A stretch of DNA of 62,126 nucleotides from a bacterium (GCA_030430165.1 JAUIGL010000032.1:1-62126), one strand, 5' to 3'. Numbered from the stretch's first letter, positions 34,140 to 43,611 are shown. A program made the numbers and translations. The notes: generated by a model not told the origin, from the sequence alone.

Positions 34140-35822
34140 ATGACCTACGAGCAGGCCGTCGCAGCGCTGATGGGCGACGACGGCCCCTTTGCAACCACAG
34201 TCGAAACCATCCGCGGCCAGCAGTACCAGGTCTTCAAGCGCGCCCCGGCTTCGTTGCGCGACATGTTCGCCGCGACGCGCGCATACGGCGACAAGGTCTT
34301 CCTGGTCTACGAAGACGAGCGCTGGAGCTTCGCCGAGGTCATGGACCGCGTCGACGCGCTGGCCTCGACCATGGTCGAGCGCTACGGCATCCGACCCGGC
34401 GACCGGGTCGCCATCGCCATGCGCAACTACCCGGAATGGATCATTTCATTCGCGGCGGTCACCTCGATCGGCGCCATCGCGGTCTGCATGAACGCCTGGT
34501 GGACGACCGACGAGATGCGCTATGGGCTCGACGACTCCGGCGCATCGCTGCTGATTGCGGACAGCGAACGCGCGCAACGAGCGATCCCAATCATCGACCA
34601 GGCCGACATCCGCATTCTGCTGGCGCGCGATCCGCAAACCGAGCACCCGCGGATCGACCACTGGGATGCCACCCTACCCCGATCCGCGACCATGCCCGCC
34701 GTCGAAATCGGTCGCGACGACGACGCGATGATCCTCTACACATCGGGAACCACCGGCTTCCCCAAGGGAGCGGTCTCGACGCACCGCTCGGTGCTCACCG
34801 CGCTCACCGCCTACGGCTGTCGCGCCGCGGTCAATGCGGCGATGACCGGAGCCACTGGCGCGGCGCCCACCGGCGCACCCGAACCGTCGATGATTCTCGC
34901 CGTCCCACTCTTCCACGTCACCGGGTTGGTGCCGGTGATGCTGAGCTCCTTCGCCGGCGGGCTCAAGCTGGTGATGATGTACAAGTGGATTCCCGAGCGC
35001 GCCCTCGAGCTGATCGAACGCGAGCGGGTGACGATCTTCGTCGGCGTGCCCACCATGACCTGGGACTTGCTCGAGTCGCCGGACTTCGCCAAACGCGATA
35101 CTTCGAGCTTGTCGAACATCGGCGGCGGCGGCGCTCCCGCACCCCCCGAGCTGGTCAAACGCGTCGACAACAGCTTTCGTGGCGGGCGGCCGTCGATCGG
35201 CTACGGGATGACCGAAACCACGGCCTACGGCCCGCAGAACGCCGGCGACGATTACATGCGCAAGCCGACCAGCGCCGGCCGCGCGCTGCCGATCATGGAG
35301 CTGCGAGTAGTCGACCCCGACGGCAAGCCGCTACCTGCGGGCGAGGTCGGCGAGATTTGTTTCCGCGGCGCCAACGTGATTCGCGGCTACTGGAACAAGC
35401 CCGATGCGACCGCCGAAACGATCGTCGACGGCTGGCTGCGCAGCGGCGACCTCGGTCGCATCGACGAAGAGGGCTTCGTCTTCGTGCTCGACCGCGCCAA
35501 GGACATGGTGCTGCGCGCCGGCGAGAACATCTACTGCGCCGAGGTCGAGGCGGCGATCTACGAGCACCCGGCCGTCTACGAGGCCGCGGTCTTCGGCATT
35601 CCCCACCCGCGGCTCGGCGAGGAAGTCGCCGCCGCCATCGTCACCAAACCGGGGACCGCTCTCAATGCGAGCGAGCTGCACGAGCATCTCGGGGACAAGA
35701 TCGCCGCGTTCAAGGTTCCATCGGTGCTCGACATCCGCTCCGAGCAATTGCCGCGCAACGCTTCGGGCAAGATTCTAAAGCGGGCGCTGCGCGACCAGTT
35801 GGTGGAGAAGCAGTCCGGGTGA
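34140..35822 (+). CDS. Long-chain fatty-acyl-CoA synthetase-like AMP-dependent ligase
   Basis: A 560-residue ANL-superfamily enzyme that activates a carboxylic acid through an acyl-adenylate to a CoA thioester. Motifs in order are ILYTSGTTGFPKG (A3, P-loop), YGMTETTAYG (A5), LRSGDLGRIDEEGF (A7), RAKDMVLRAGENIY (A8) and NASGKILKR (A10 Lys). The region between (LFHVTGLVPVMLSSFAGG) suggests a medium or long acyl pocket, and the substrate is not determinable. GAGGCAGATGAAGTG before the ATG fixes the start and rejects a 39-codon extension. It is followed by a strong ribosome site and a broken mini-ORF. Confidence 0.9.
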   Translation: MTYEQAVAALMGDDGPFATTVETIRGQQYQVFKRAPASLRDMFAATRAYGDKVFLVYEDERWSFAEVMDRVDALASTMVERYGIRPGDRVAIAMRNYPEWIISFAAVTSIGAIAVCMNAWWTTDEMRYGLDDSGASLLIADSERAQRAIPIIDQADIRILLARDPQTEHPRIDHWDATLPRSATMPAVEIGRDDDAMILYTSGTTGFPKGAVSTHRSVLTALTAYGCRAAVNAAMTGATGAAPTGAPEPSMILAVPLFHVTGLVPVMLSSFAGGLKLVMMYKWIPERALELIERERVTIFVGVPTMTWDLLESPDFAKRDTSSLSNIGGGGAPAPPELVKRVDNSFRGGRPSIGYGMTETTAYGPQNAGDDYMRKPTSAGRALPIMELRVVDPDGKPLPAGEVGEICFRGANVIRGYWNKPDATAETIVDGWLRSGDLGRIDEEGFVFVLDRAKDMVLRAGENIYCAEVEAAIYEHPAVYEAAVFGIPHPRLGEEVAAAIVTKPGTALNASELHEHLGDKIAAFKVPSVLDIRSEQLPRNASGKILKRALRDQLVEKQSG

Positions 35823-35848
35823 TCGACCTTCGCCTCGGAGGAAGAACG

Positions 35849-35884
35849 ATGACGCATCAAGCCGATGGCCGGAACCAATTCTAA
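35849..35884 (+). pseudogene. Eleven-codon ORF behind a strong ribosome site, possibly a gene cut by a repeat
   Basis: GGAGGAAGAACG precedes an ATG that opens only 11 codons (MTHQADGRNQF). Directly after its stop starts repeat sequence (about 35885-35960) with a CTCTCCCGCATTGCGGGCGGGAGAG hairpin. The simplest reading is the 5' end of an operon gene that was broken by a repeat insertion or deletion. It could also be a leader peptide. Confidence 0.35.
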
Positions 35885-35960
35885 AAGGACGGGCGTAGCC
35901 CCACCGAATGCCTCTCCCGCATTGCGGGCGGGAGAGGATGAAAGGTGAGGGTACATCTTC
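35885..35960. repeat. Partial CCCCTCCTT-family MITE fragment
   Basis: It carries the CTCTCCCGCATTGC...GGGAGAGGATGAAAGGTGAGGG part of the family found at 4613-4869, without the terminal repeats. Confidence 0.55.
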
Positions 35961-36037
35961 TTGGAGGAGCTGAGTGATCCGCAAGCTCGAACACAATGGT
36001 GGCGCTGCGCGCTCGTCAGAGACTCCCTCTCCTCAAT

Positions 36038-36292
36038 CCTCCCCCATACCGACTGTCGATCTTCTCCAGTGAGCGCCTAACCGCCTGTGATCCCCTCTCC
36101 CCCCGGGAGGCCAGGGCGAGGGCCTATCGAATGGCTGCGGTACGCAAACCGTTGTGCCGCATGGGCTAGCGACGCCCTTCCTTCCGGTCCCCTCACCTTT
36201 AATCCTCTCCCGCCAGCAATGCGGGAGAGGGATTCTGTGCGCGCTTCGCGCGCTTCGTTCGAGAAAATCGACAGTCTCCATAGGGGAGGAGG
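36038..36292. mobile_element. MITE-like element, CCCCTCCTT family, copy 2 (inverted)
   Basis: The reverse complement matches 4613-4869 along its whole length at about 90% by eye, including both terminal repeats (GACTGTCGATCTTCTCC at the left, GAGAAAATCGACAGTC at the right). Intergenic between the 34 kb and 36 kb acyl-CoA ligases. Confidence 0.82.
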
Positions 36293-36396
36293 GTTTCTGC
36301 CGGCATCTCTTTCGCTTGCAGATCGACCAACAGGAGTGAGGGGAACTTCTTCGCACGAGAACAAGAAACGGGATGTTTGCCTCACAGATTTGGCTT

Positions 36397-37878
36397 TCAC
36401 GCTGAGAACCGCTCGATCAGAGCTCGCTTTTTGAACTTGCCGGGGCCGGTTCGCGGGATCTCCGACATCAGCTCGATTCGACCGGGCACTTTGTGGCGCG
36501 CCAGGGTCGAGCGCGCGTAGTCGACAAGGACGGCAGGTAGATCCGCCGCGGCGTCGGTCGCAGGGGTGACGACGGCGACGATCTGCTCACCGAGGTCCGC
36601 GTGCGGGACGCCGACCACGGCTACTTCGGCGACGCCGGGGTGGGTCTGCAGGGCGTTCTCGATCTCGATGGCGCTGATCTTGAAACCGCGGCACTTGATG
36701 ATGTCGACCGAGAGGCGGCCGACGATTCGAATCTGGCCGTCGGGCTCGCGCAGGGCGAGGTCGCCGGAGCGGAAGTAGTCGCCGCGATAGGCCCGGGCCG
36801 TCGCCTCCGCATCACGCCAGTAGCCGGAGAACAGATTGGGACCGCGGATCAGGATCTCGCCCGGTTCTCCGTCAGCGACGTCGACCACCGTAGCGCCGGC
36901 ACTGTCGGGATCGGCGATGCGAATTTCGACCCCCGGCAGCGCAAAGCCGACCACGCCGGGGCGTCGCTCGCCGTGGTAGGGCGTGGCGATCATGAAGCCG
37001 CCTTCGCTCATGCCGAAGCGCTCGAGGATGGCAAAGCCGAAGCGGCGGCGGAACTCCTCGAACGTCGCCGTGGTCAACGGCGCCGAGCCGGACACCCAGA
37101 GGCGCATCGCGGGAATCCGCTCGATCTCGCCGTCGCTCAGCTGGATCAAGCGGTTGTACATCGTCGGCACGCCGAAGAAGAGCGTGCAGCGATGACGCGC
37201 GAGAAGCTCGGGCACATCCTCGGCGACGAATCGCGGTTGCAGCGCGACGCTCGCGCCGGCGGCCAGCGAGCCGAGGATCCCCAGCGCGAGGCCGTGCAGA
37301 TGAAAGCACGGCAGGGTCAGCAGCAGCCGGTCGGCGGCGGTCCAACGCCAAGCCTCGGCAACGGTCGCGAGATTGGTACCCAGCGCTGCGTGCGACAGCA
37401 CCGCGCCCTTCGGCTTGCCGGTGGTGCCGGACGTGTAGACCAGAAGCGCGGGGTCGGCGGCACCGGCATCGAACCAGCTGCGGTCGTCGTCTACCGCCCG
37501 CGCGTCGGTCAATCGCCGAATCGGCGCCTCGAGCGAATCCCAGCGTTCGCATTCCTCCCCACCGAGCAGCACCAGCGCCGCTCCCGAATGCTCGATAGCG
37601 TAGGCGGCATCGGCAACCGGCGCGGACGGGTTGAGCGGCACCAGCACCGCGCCGCTGCGCAGCACCGCGAGAACCGCCGCGACCAAAACCGGAGAGTTGG
37701 CCACCCCGACCGCTACCCGGTCACCCGGCCGGATCCCCGCATCGCGCAACTCGCCCGCCAGCGCAGCGCTCCACGCGTCGAGATCGGCGTAGGTCAGCAC
37801 CTCGCCCTCCCAGAGGAGAGCAACCGCGTCGGCCCTCTCGCCAAGCCGCGCCCGGAGCTGTGCACTCAACGTCATCAT
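36397..37878 (-). CDS. MatB-like malonyl/methylmalonyl-CoA synthetase
   Basis: A 493-residue ANL ligase. Motifs are LVYTSGTTGKPKG (A3), RFGMSEGGFM (A5), YFRSGDLALREPDG (A7), IKCRGFKISAIEIE (A8) and GPGKFKKRAL (A10 Lys). The stretch after A5, TPYHGERRPGVVGFALPGVE, is the pattern of MatB and related malonyl-CoA synthetases, so the substrate is probably malonate or methylmalonate. The C-terminal Asp-Leu-Gly context also fits. The start at ATG 37878 or 37875 removes a 45-residue Gly-rich extension. It is the second acyl ligase within 4 kb but lies on the other strand and is separated from the first by a MITE. Confidence 0.82.
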   Translation of the reverse strand: MMTLSAQLRARLGERADAVALLWEGEVLTYADLDAWSAALAGELRDAGIRPGDRVAVGVANSPVLVAAVLAVLRSGAVLVPLNPSAPVADAAYAIEHSGAALVLLGGEECERWDSLEAPIRRLTDARAVDDDRSWFDAGAADPALLVYTSGTTGKPKGAVLSHAALGTNLATVAEAWRWTAADRLLLTLPCFHLHGLALGILGSLAAGASVALQPRFVAEDVPELLARHRCTLFFGVPTMYNRLIQLSDGEIERIPAMRLWVSGSAPLTTATFEEFRRRFGFAILERFGMSEGGFMIATPYHGERRPGVVGFALPGVEIRIADPDSAGATVVDVADGEPGEILIRGPNLFSGYWRDAEATARAYRGDYFRSGDLALREPDGQIRIVGRLSVDIIKCRGFKISAIEIENALQTHPGVAEVAVVGVPHADLGEQIVAVVTPATDAAADLPAVLVDYARSTLARHKVPGRIELMSEIPRTGPGKFKKRALIERFSA

Positions 37879-38254
37879 CACCAGCCGACTACCGATAGCC
37901 CCAAACGTCGCGCCACCTCCACCCCTTCGACCCGTCCCGGACAACCCCCACCGATCCAGCGGCACTCCGCAGCTCAAATCAACTCGATCCGAAGCCGTGC
38001 GGCCACCTCCCAAATCTGCGAAATCTGCGAAATCTGTGGATAAAAAAGAGCCACCCCCGGCGCTTGTTGGCAGCGCCTGGCGCCGTGATCACCCGCAACC
38101 CCCCGGATCACTTGCACTCGACCAAGAATCGGCGTTCGATCACAAAAATTTCGGACCTGAGAGGTAGCCGGGTGAGAACCTGCTGGTGATGCTGACTCTG
38201 GTCGGCGGCTTTGCGCTGCGCCGGACGACGGAATCGCAAGCGACGCGCGATATC
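37879..38254. other. Intergenic region with ATCTGCGAA repeats
   Basis: It contains AAATCTGCGAAATCTGCGA followed by AATCTGTGGATAAAAAAGAGCC (38012-38055), a tandem unit of the kind also seen near 60.9 kb and 61.5 kb. No gene is supported. Open frames here are shadows of the glycosyltransferase gene. Confidence 0.5.
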
Positions 38255-40195
38255 TCAGCCGTTACCGGCCTGGGGCTCGACGACGAGTAGCTCGTACGCG
38301 GGGCGTCCGTTGGCCCGCGCCAGAACGCTGCGCGACGCGCCGGGGTAGGCCTGCTCGATCCTCGTCGCCTGATCGCGCCAGCCCTGCCAAGCGCGATCGA
38401 GCACGAAGGCCAGGCCCTTGCCTGCGCCCGGATCGGCGACCGGCACTTCGAGATCCGTCGGGCCAACGTCGACTCCATCGAAGTCCGGCACCAGGAAGCG
38501 ACCGGTCTCGTACAGTATCGACTGGTGACCGAAGACGTACACTCGGTGCCCGGGCATCGCCCGGCGCACGTAGCGCGCCAGGGTCGTCGGCGGCCCCTCC
38601 GGCTGCAGCCGGTGCAGATGAAGCCCGAAGTAGTCGTTCCAATTCGCTACGCCACTCACCGCCAGCAACAGAACGACCAGCGACGCGCTCGCGACTCCGC
38701 CGATCCTCGGCTCGGCGAGTCTCCATGCTCGTTCGAGGATCAACCCGGCGAAGACGAACACCACCGGTAGGGCGACGATCATGCGCGGCGAGAACATCGC
38801 GTCGACCGTTAGAACCGAACCGAGCACGAAGCTGCTCCAGAACCAGATCGCGATCAGTCGATAGCGCCGTTTCCACGCCAGGGCGGTGAAGGCGATCAGC
38901 CCGGCGGCGAACAACGGGCCGCTCCAAAAGTCGAGCAACGGCGCGCGATGGCTGTGCTGCTCGCTGCGCTCGCCGCGCCGGTTGAAAGCGGCCAGCGAAT
39001 GCGCCGTCTGCAGCACCAGCACCTCGAGCGGGTCGTCGGCGTCGCTGTCCTCGTAGGTGTGCTTCAAGTTGGCCTGCGAGAGGACGAAGACGTCGTTCGA
39101 ACGATCGACCAGGGCAGACGGCAGTCGCGCAATCACGGTCACCGTCGGCGCGACGAAGAGAACCGCCGCGACGACCATCATCGCGACGCCGCGACGCCGC
39201 GGCGCGTCCCATGCCGAACGGTCGAGCAGCAGCGACGCCGCGATGACCAGGGGCGCTACGCGCCCCGCGTGATAGACACTCGCCGCCAGCCCGATACAGA
39301 GGCCGGTCATCACCCAGTCGAACAGCCGCCGGTCCTGGAGCGCGCGAACGAAGAACCACAATGCGAGCAAGCTCGCGAACGAGGCCTGCATGTAGTCGGT
39401 GCCGATGCGGCTGAAGTGGACGTGCCAATGCGAGCAGGCGAGCATGGCCGCCGCCAGAGCCGCGGCTCTGGGATCGAATAGTCGCCGCACCAGGAAGAAC
39501 AGCAGCGGGATCGACAGCACGCCGAGGATCGCCGAGGCGGCGCGCAGTCCGAACAGGTCGTCGCCAAACATCGCCATCGACGCCGCCGAGATCGCAAAGC
39601 TCAGGTTTGGGATGTCGTACCAACCGATTCCGAGAAGGTTCGGCACGTCGCCCGCGAGAATGAGGCGCGCCTCGAGCCCACACGCCGCCTCGTCGCCGTG
39701 CACCTGCGCCGGTGCGCCGGCGAGATCGGGAAAGCGGTAGAGAACCGCGACTAGGGTGGCTATCGACAAGCAGATCCACTCCCAGGACTGCAGTCGCGTC
39801 GCCACTCTTGCCGGAGCCGGTTGCCAACAGGACGCTGCCAGCAGCAGAAGACCAATCGCCCAAGGCGCAATCGCCCAGCGACTCGCCGGATCGAGGAAAC
39901 ACACCAAGGCCGCGGTCACGCCGCAAGCGAGCCCGGCGCGCAGCAGGCCGGGCGACGGCATCCCCTCGCGCGCGTCTCCCCCGGCCTGGCGTCGAGGACC
40001 GTCGGTCGCCCACACGGCGACGGCGGCGAGGAGTCCGCCGAGCACGAGCAGTGCGAAACCGACGCCGACCCACTGCTCCGGCAGATCGGCCAGCGCCCTC
40101 GACTCACCGAGAGGCGTCAGCAACTGCTGGCCGGCAAAGGCGATCGCCAGCCCCGCCCACAGCGACCAGGCCGCGCGAGGGTCGCGCTCCGACAA
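38255..40195 (-). CDS. GT-C-type membrane glycosyltransferase
   Basis: A polytopic inner-membrane protein with about 11 or more hydrophobic segments. The luminal-loop motif HGDEAACGLEAR, with the Asp-Glu pair, is the mark of GT-C glycosyltransferases (ArnT/PMT superfamily), which move sugars from polyprenyl-phosphate carriers to proteins or lipid A. WHVHFSRIGTDYMQ and MFSPRMIVALPVV also match. The open frame reaches 40270, but its first 20 codons lie inside a MITE (40212-40380). I prefer TTG 40195, which has GGGGGA seven bases upstream (646 aa). The donor and acceptor are unknown. Confidence 0.8.
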   Translation of the reverse strand: MSERDPRAAWSLWAGLAIAFAGQQLLTPLGESRALADLPEQWVGVGFALLVLGGLLAAVAVWATDGPRRQAGGDAREGMPSPGLLRAGLACGVTAALVCFLDPASRWAIAPWAIGLLLLAASCWQPAPARVATRLQSWEWICLSIATLVAVLYRFPDLAGAPAQVHGDEAACGLEARLILAGDVPNLLGIGWYDIPNLSFAISAASMAMFGDDLFGLRAASAILGVLSIPLLFFLVRRLFDPRAAALAAAMLACSHWHVHFSRIGTDYMQASFASLLALWFFVRALQDRRLFDWVMTGLCIGLAASVYHAGRVAPLVIAASLLLDRSAWDAPRRRGVAMMVVAAVLFVAPTVTVIARLPSALVDRSNDVFVLSQANLKHTYEDSDADDPLEVLVLQTAHSLAAFNRRGERSEQHSHRAPLLDFWSGPLFAAGLIAFTALAWKRRYRLIAIWFWSSFVLGSVLTVDAMFSPRMIVALPVVFVFAGLILERAWRLAEPRIGGVASASLVVLLLAVSGVANWNDYFGLHLHRLQPEGPPTTLARYVRRAMPGHRVYVFGHQSILYETGRFLVPDFDGVDVGPTDLEVPVADPGAGKGLAFVLDRAWQGWRDQATRIEQAYPGASRSVLARANGRPAYELLVVEPQAGNG

Positions 40196-40211
40196 GATAC
40201 GGTCCCCCGCT

Positions 40212-40380
40212 CTAGAGGTCTGGCCGGAAAGTGGCTTCGTCGCGAGAATCGGCAGTCGCCTCGAGTGCAAGGAGCCGAACGCGACTTCGTATCGAGCGAT
40301 ACGTCGAGCGTTCGGCGACGCAGCGATCGAAGATGGATGGCGATTCGCAGCAGAAGTTCATTTTTCGGCCAGACCCCTAG
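40212..40380. mobile_element. CTAG-ended MITE-like element, complete copy
   Basis: A 169-bp element whose ends are inverted repeats: CTAGAGGTCTGGCCGGAAA at the left and CTAGGGGTCTGGCCGAAAA as the reverse complement of the right end. Weaker symmetry continues for about 45 bp. The right part is 88% identical to the window's first 83 bp. The right end supplies the TAG stop codon of the SDR gene at 40377, and the left end supplies the first codons of the longest glycosyltransferase frame. Confidence 0.85.
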
Positions 40381-41135
40381 CCGGCGGAGACGCCGAAGTC
40401 CGCCGACCACACCGCGCCGTGCACCGGGCGCGCGTCTTCGGAAGCGAGAAAGGCGAACAGCGAGGCGACCTCGGAAGCCGTCGCCAAGCCGCGATGGCCC
40501 ATGTACGGCTTCATCAGCTTCCAGTCGAGCTCGTCGGGAAACTGGATGTCGACGTTCATCGCCGTGTCGACGCCCGCCGGGGCGATCGCGTTTACCCGCA
40601 ACCCGGTCTTGACGTACTCCATGGCGAGGGCACGAGTGAGCTGAACCACCGCACCCTTACTGGCGCAGTAGGCGACCGTGTACGCCTGCCCCATCAGTCC
40701 TGCTACCGAGGCCAGGTTGACGATGTTGCCGGAGGTCTCGAGCAGGTGCGGAATCGCCGCCTGGCAGACGTGGAACACGGCATCGACATTGACCGAAAAG
40801 ATCAGCTCCCAATCGGCCTCTGGCAGGTCTGCGAAATGATGGAAGCGGTTGACGCCGGCGATGTTGCCGACGACGTCGAGCCGTCCGAGCTCGGCCACCG
40901 CCGCCGCGACCGCGTCGCGGCACTGTTCTCGCGAGCGCAGATCGCAGACGCGATGGCGCATCGTTCCGCCGAGCTCCGCCACTTGCTCCGCCGTCCCGGC
41001 CAGGCCCTGCTCGTCGATGTCGACACCAAAGATCGCCGCGCCCTCCGAACCCAGCTGGCGGGCGACCTCGCGCCCGATCCCCGACGCCGCGCCCGTGAGC
41101 AGCGCCACCTTCCCCGCAAACCTGCTTCCGTCCAT
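40377..41135 (-). CDS. SDR-family oxidoreductase
   Basis: A 252-residue classical short-chain dehydrogenase/reductase. The Rossmann TGAASGIG motif at about residues 14-21, a GVDIDE acidic end of beta2 that suggests NAD preference, NIAGVN, and the catalytic Ser (NLASVAG) and Tyr-x3-Lys (YCASK) are all present. The substrate is open (alcohol or ketone). The start ATG 41135 has GAGGG eight bases upstream, better than ATG 41150. Its stop is part of the CTAG end of a MITE, so the original C-terminus may have been slightly different. It lies 26 bp after the amidohydrolase. Confidence 0.88.
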   Translation of the reverse strand: MDGSRFAGKVALLTGAASGIGREVARQLGSEGAAIFGVDIDEQGLAGTAEQVAELGGTMRHRVCDLRSREQCRDAVAAAVAELGRLDVVGNIAGVNRFHHFADLPEADWELIFSVNVDAVFHVCQAAIPHLLETSGNIVNLASVAGLMGQAYTVAYCASKGAVVQLTRALAMEYVKTGLRVNAIAPAGVDTAMNVDIQFPDELDWKLMKPYMGHRGLATASEVASLFAFLASEDARPVHGAVWSADFGVSAG

Positions 41136-41161
41136 TTCTTGAACCCTCATCTCCGTTGCAC

Positions 41162-42868
41162 TCAGCTATCTGCCGCCGCATCCGCGCGGTACAGGGTCCG
41201 ACCGCCGACGATCGTCTCGACCACGCGAATTTCGTCGATGGTCTCCGGGTGATCGAGCGGCGAGCGGTCCAGGATCACCATGTCGGCCAGCTTGCCCGCC
41301 TCCAGCGAGCCTACGATCGTTTCGAGAAACTGCTGGTGCGCAGGGTCGATCGTCACCGCGCGCAGCGCGCGCATGACGCCGATGCGCTGCCCGGGTCCGA
41401 TTGCGGCACCACTCGTGGAACGCCGCTGCACCGCCGACCAGACCAGTCGCAGCGGCTCCATCGGCACCACCGGGCTATCGGTATGCAGGGTGAAACGGAT
41501 GCCGCGCTCGGCGGCCGAGCGCGCCGGGCTCATCCGCGCCGCTCGTTCCGGGCCCATGAAGACGTCGCGGTGGCGGTCACCCCAGTAGTACGTATGCAGG
41601 GAGAAGAAGCTCGGGATCACCCCGAGATCGCGCATTCGGTCGAGTTGATCCTCGCGCGCCATTTGCGCGTGGATGATCACGTGCCGAGAGTCTTCGCGCG
41701 GATGATCGCGCTGCGCGCTCTCGATCGCATCGAGAATGTCGTCGATCGCCGCGTCGCCATTGCCGTGGATGGCGAGTTGCATGCCGCCAGAGTGAAAGTC
41801 GGCGACCTCGCGTGCGAGTTGCTCACGTTCCATCCGCGGATAGCCGCGGAACGATGGATCCTCCTCCGGCGGCACGAAATACGGCTCGCTGAGGTAACCC
41901 GTGTAGCCCTGAATCGACCCGTCGGCGACCAGCTTCACCGCGCCGTGGCGCAACCAGTGCGAGGTGCGATCGAGGTCGAAATCTCCTTCGAGCGCGTTGC
42001 GGCCGAGCGCCGCATCGGGCAGCAAGACCAAGCGAACGTCGATCAGGCCGAGCCGCGACACGGCGCGCAACATGGAAGCCACACTGCGATTGGTCAGGCC
42101 GTTTTGCGCCGTCGTGACACCGGCCTCGGCGTACTCGCGGTTGGCAGCGAGGAGAATGGCGAGACCGTCGCGCCAGCCCGGATCGAGGACATGCGACAGC
42201 CAGCGTTCGACCGCCGCTTCCTCGAGCACACCGGTGGGCTCGCCCGAATCGTCGCGGACGATTCGTCCGCCCGCCGGATCGGGCGTATCGGCGTCGATTC
42301 CGCTCGCCTCGAGTGCGGCGGAGCTCAACACACCGAGGTGTCCCGAAACGTGTACCACCGCGACCGGCCGGTCGGCCGCCGCGCGGTCCAGGTCGTAGCG
42401 AGTCGGATGGCGTTTCTCCGCAATCAGCGAGTCGTCGTAGCCGACGCCGACCACCCACGCGTCCGAATCGACTCGCGCCGCCTGCTCTTGCATGCGCTCG
42501 ACCAGGTCGTCGATCGAGCCGACGTCGCCGATCGGCGGACTGTTGAGGTCGGCCATCACCGCGTACAGGCCCGCGCCCGGAAAATGGCTGTGGGCGTCGA
42601 CGAACCCCGGCATCAACACCCGGCCACCGAGATCGACGACCTCGGCCGATCGACCGCCGAGGATTTCGCGCACCTCGTCGGCGTCGCCCACCGCGACGAT
42701 GCGATCGCCATCGGTCAGCATGGCCTCGGCGATCGTGTCGCTCGCATCCATCGTGAGAATCGGACCGCCGACGTACAGCACCCGCCCTGGAGCGCCGCCG
42801 AAGAGCAACCAGAGCGCCAACCCGGCTACGGCGAGCAGCAGGACGGCGGCGAGACTCTTCGACCTCAC
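41162..42868 (-). CDS. Membrane-anchored amidohydrolase (YtcJ-like)
   Basis: A 568-residue amidohydrolase_3-type enzyme with an N-terminal anchor helix (LAAVLLLAVAGLALWLLFGG), so the catalytic domain is outside the inner membrane. The metal-binding HSH follows in VDAHSHFPG, and later blocks are VKLVADGSIQG, LAIHGNGDAAID, HVIIHAQM and HTDSPVVPM, which match the YtcJ/N-substituted formamide deformylase-like family. Substrates could be amides, hydantoins or aryl formamides. The GTG start overlaps the terC stop by 4 bp (GTGA), so the two are translationally coupled, and the SDR gene follows 26 bp later. Confidence 0.85.
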   Translation of the reverse strand: MRSKSLAAVLLLAVAGLALWLLFGGAPGRVLYVGGPILTMDASDTIAEAMLTDGDRIVAVGDADEVREILGGRSAEVVDLGGRVLMPGFVDAHSHFPGAGLYAVMADLNSPPIGDVGSIDDLVERMQEQAARVDSDAWVVGVGYDDSLIAEKRHPTRYDLDRAAADRPVAVVHVSGHLGVLSSAALEASGIDADTPDPAGGRIVRDDSGEPTGVLEEAAVERWLSHVLDPGWRDGLAILLAANREYAEAGVTTAQNGLTNRSVASMLRAVSRLGLIDVRLVLLPDAALGRNALEGDFDLDRTSHWLRHGAVKLVADGSIQGYTGYLSEPYFVPPEEDPSFRGYPRMEREQLAREVADFHSGGMQLAIHGNGDAAIDDILDAIESAQRDHPREDSRHVIIHAQMAREDQLDRMRDLGVIPSFFSLHTYYWGDRHRDVFMGPERAARMSPARSAAERGIRFTLHTDSPVVPMEPLRLVWSAVQRRSTSGAAIGPGQRIGVMRALRAVTIDPAHQQFLETIVGSLEAGKLADMVILDRSPLDHPETIDEIRVVETIVGGRTLYRADAAADS

Positions 42869-43611
42869 AAGCGATCCTGGATGTAGGGAGCGTGCAGGTG
42901 AACCGGCTCGCCGCGGTTGCGCAGTCGCAAGTTGATCGCCTCGACGAACACCGAGAATCCCATCGCGAAGTAGATGTAGCCTTTGGGAATGTGATGATGC
43001 AGGCCGTCGGCCACCAGCGCCATGCCGATCAACAAGAGGAACGACAAAGCGAGGACCTTGACCGTCGGATGCGATTCGACGAACCGGCTCACCGATCCGG
43101 CAAAGATCATCATGAAGATGATCGAGATGACCACCGCCGCGATCATCACCGGCAGCTCGTCGACCATGCCGACCGCGGTGATCACCGAGTCCAGCGAGAA
43201 GACCAGGTCGAGCAGGCCAATCTGCACGATGACGGCGCCGAAGGTCGCCTTGGCGACTTTCGCGTCCTGCTCGTGCCCTCCCTCGAGCTTGTCGTGGATC
43301 TCACGCGTGCTGTTGGCGAGGAGAAACAGTCCGCCGATGATGAGGATCAGGTCCCGGCCGGACACCTCATGGCCGAAGACCGCGAACAGCGGCTCGGTCA
43401 GCCCGATCACCCAGGAGATCGAAAACAGCAGCACGATGCGCATCAACATCGCCACCGCCAGGCCGACGGTACGTGCCCGAGTCTGCTGCGCCTCCGGCAG
43501 CTTGGAGGCGAGAATCGAGATGAAAACGACGTTGTCCACCCCGAGCACGAGCTCGAGAACGGTCAGCGTCGCCAGGGCGATCCAGTTCTGGGGATCGAGC
43601 AAAATCTCCAT
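42865..43611 (-). CDS. TerC-family integral membrane protein
   Basis: A 248-residue protein with about seven hydrophobic segments. The TerC signatures are LELVLGVDNVVFI and LDLVFSLDSVITAVG, the paired Asp-containing membrane segments thought to bind a metal (Mn2+, or tellurite-related roles in some members). The hydrophilic loop DKLEGGHEQDAKVAK separates the two halves. I start at ATG 43611 because the longer frame adds a non-homologous leader. It is the first gene of a tight terC-amidohydrolase-SDR unit. Confidence 0.9.
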   Translation of the reverse strand: MEILLDPQNWIALATLTVLELVLGVDNVVFISILASKLPEAQQTRARTVGLAVAMLMRIVLLFSISWVIGLTEPLFAVFGHEVSGRDLILIIGGLFLLANSTREIHDKLEGGHEQDAKVAKATFGAVIVQIGLLDLVFSLDSVITAVGMVDELPVMIAAVVISIIFMMIFAGSVSRFVESHPTVKVLALSFLLLIGMALVADGLHHHIPKGYIYFAMGFSVFVEAINLRLRNRGEPVHLHAPYIQDRL

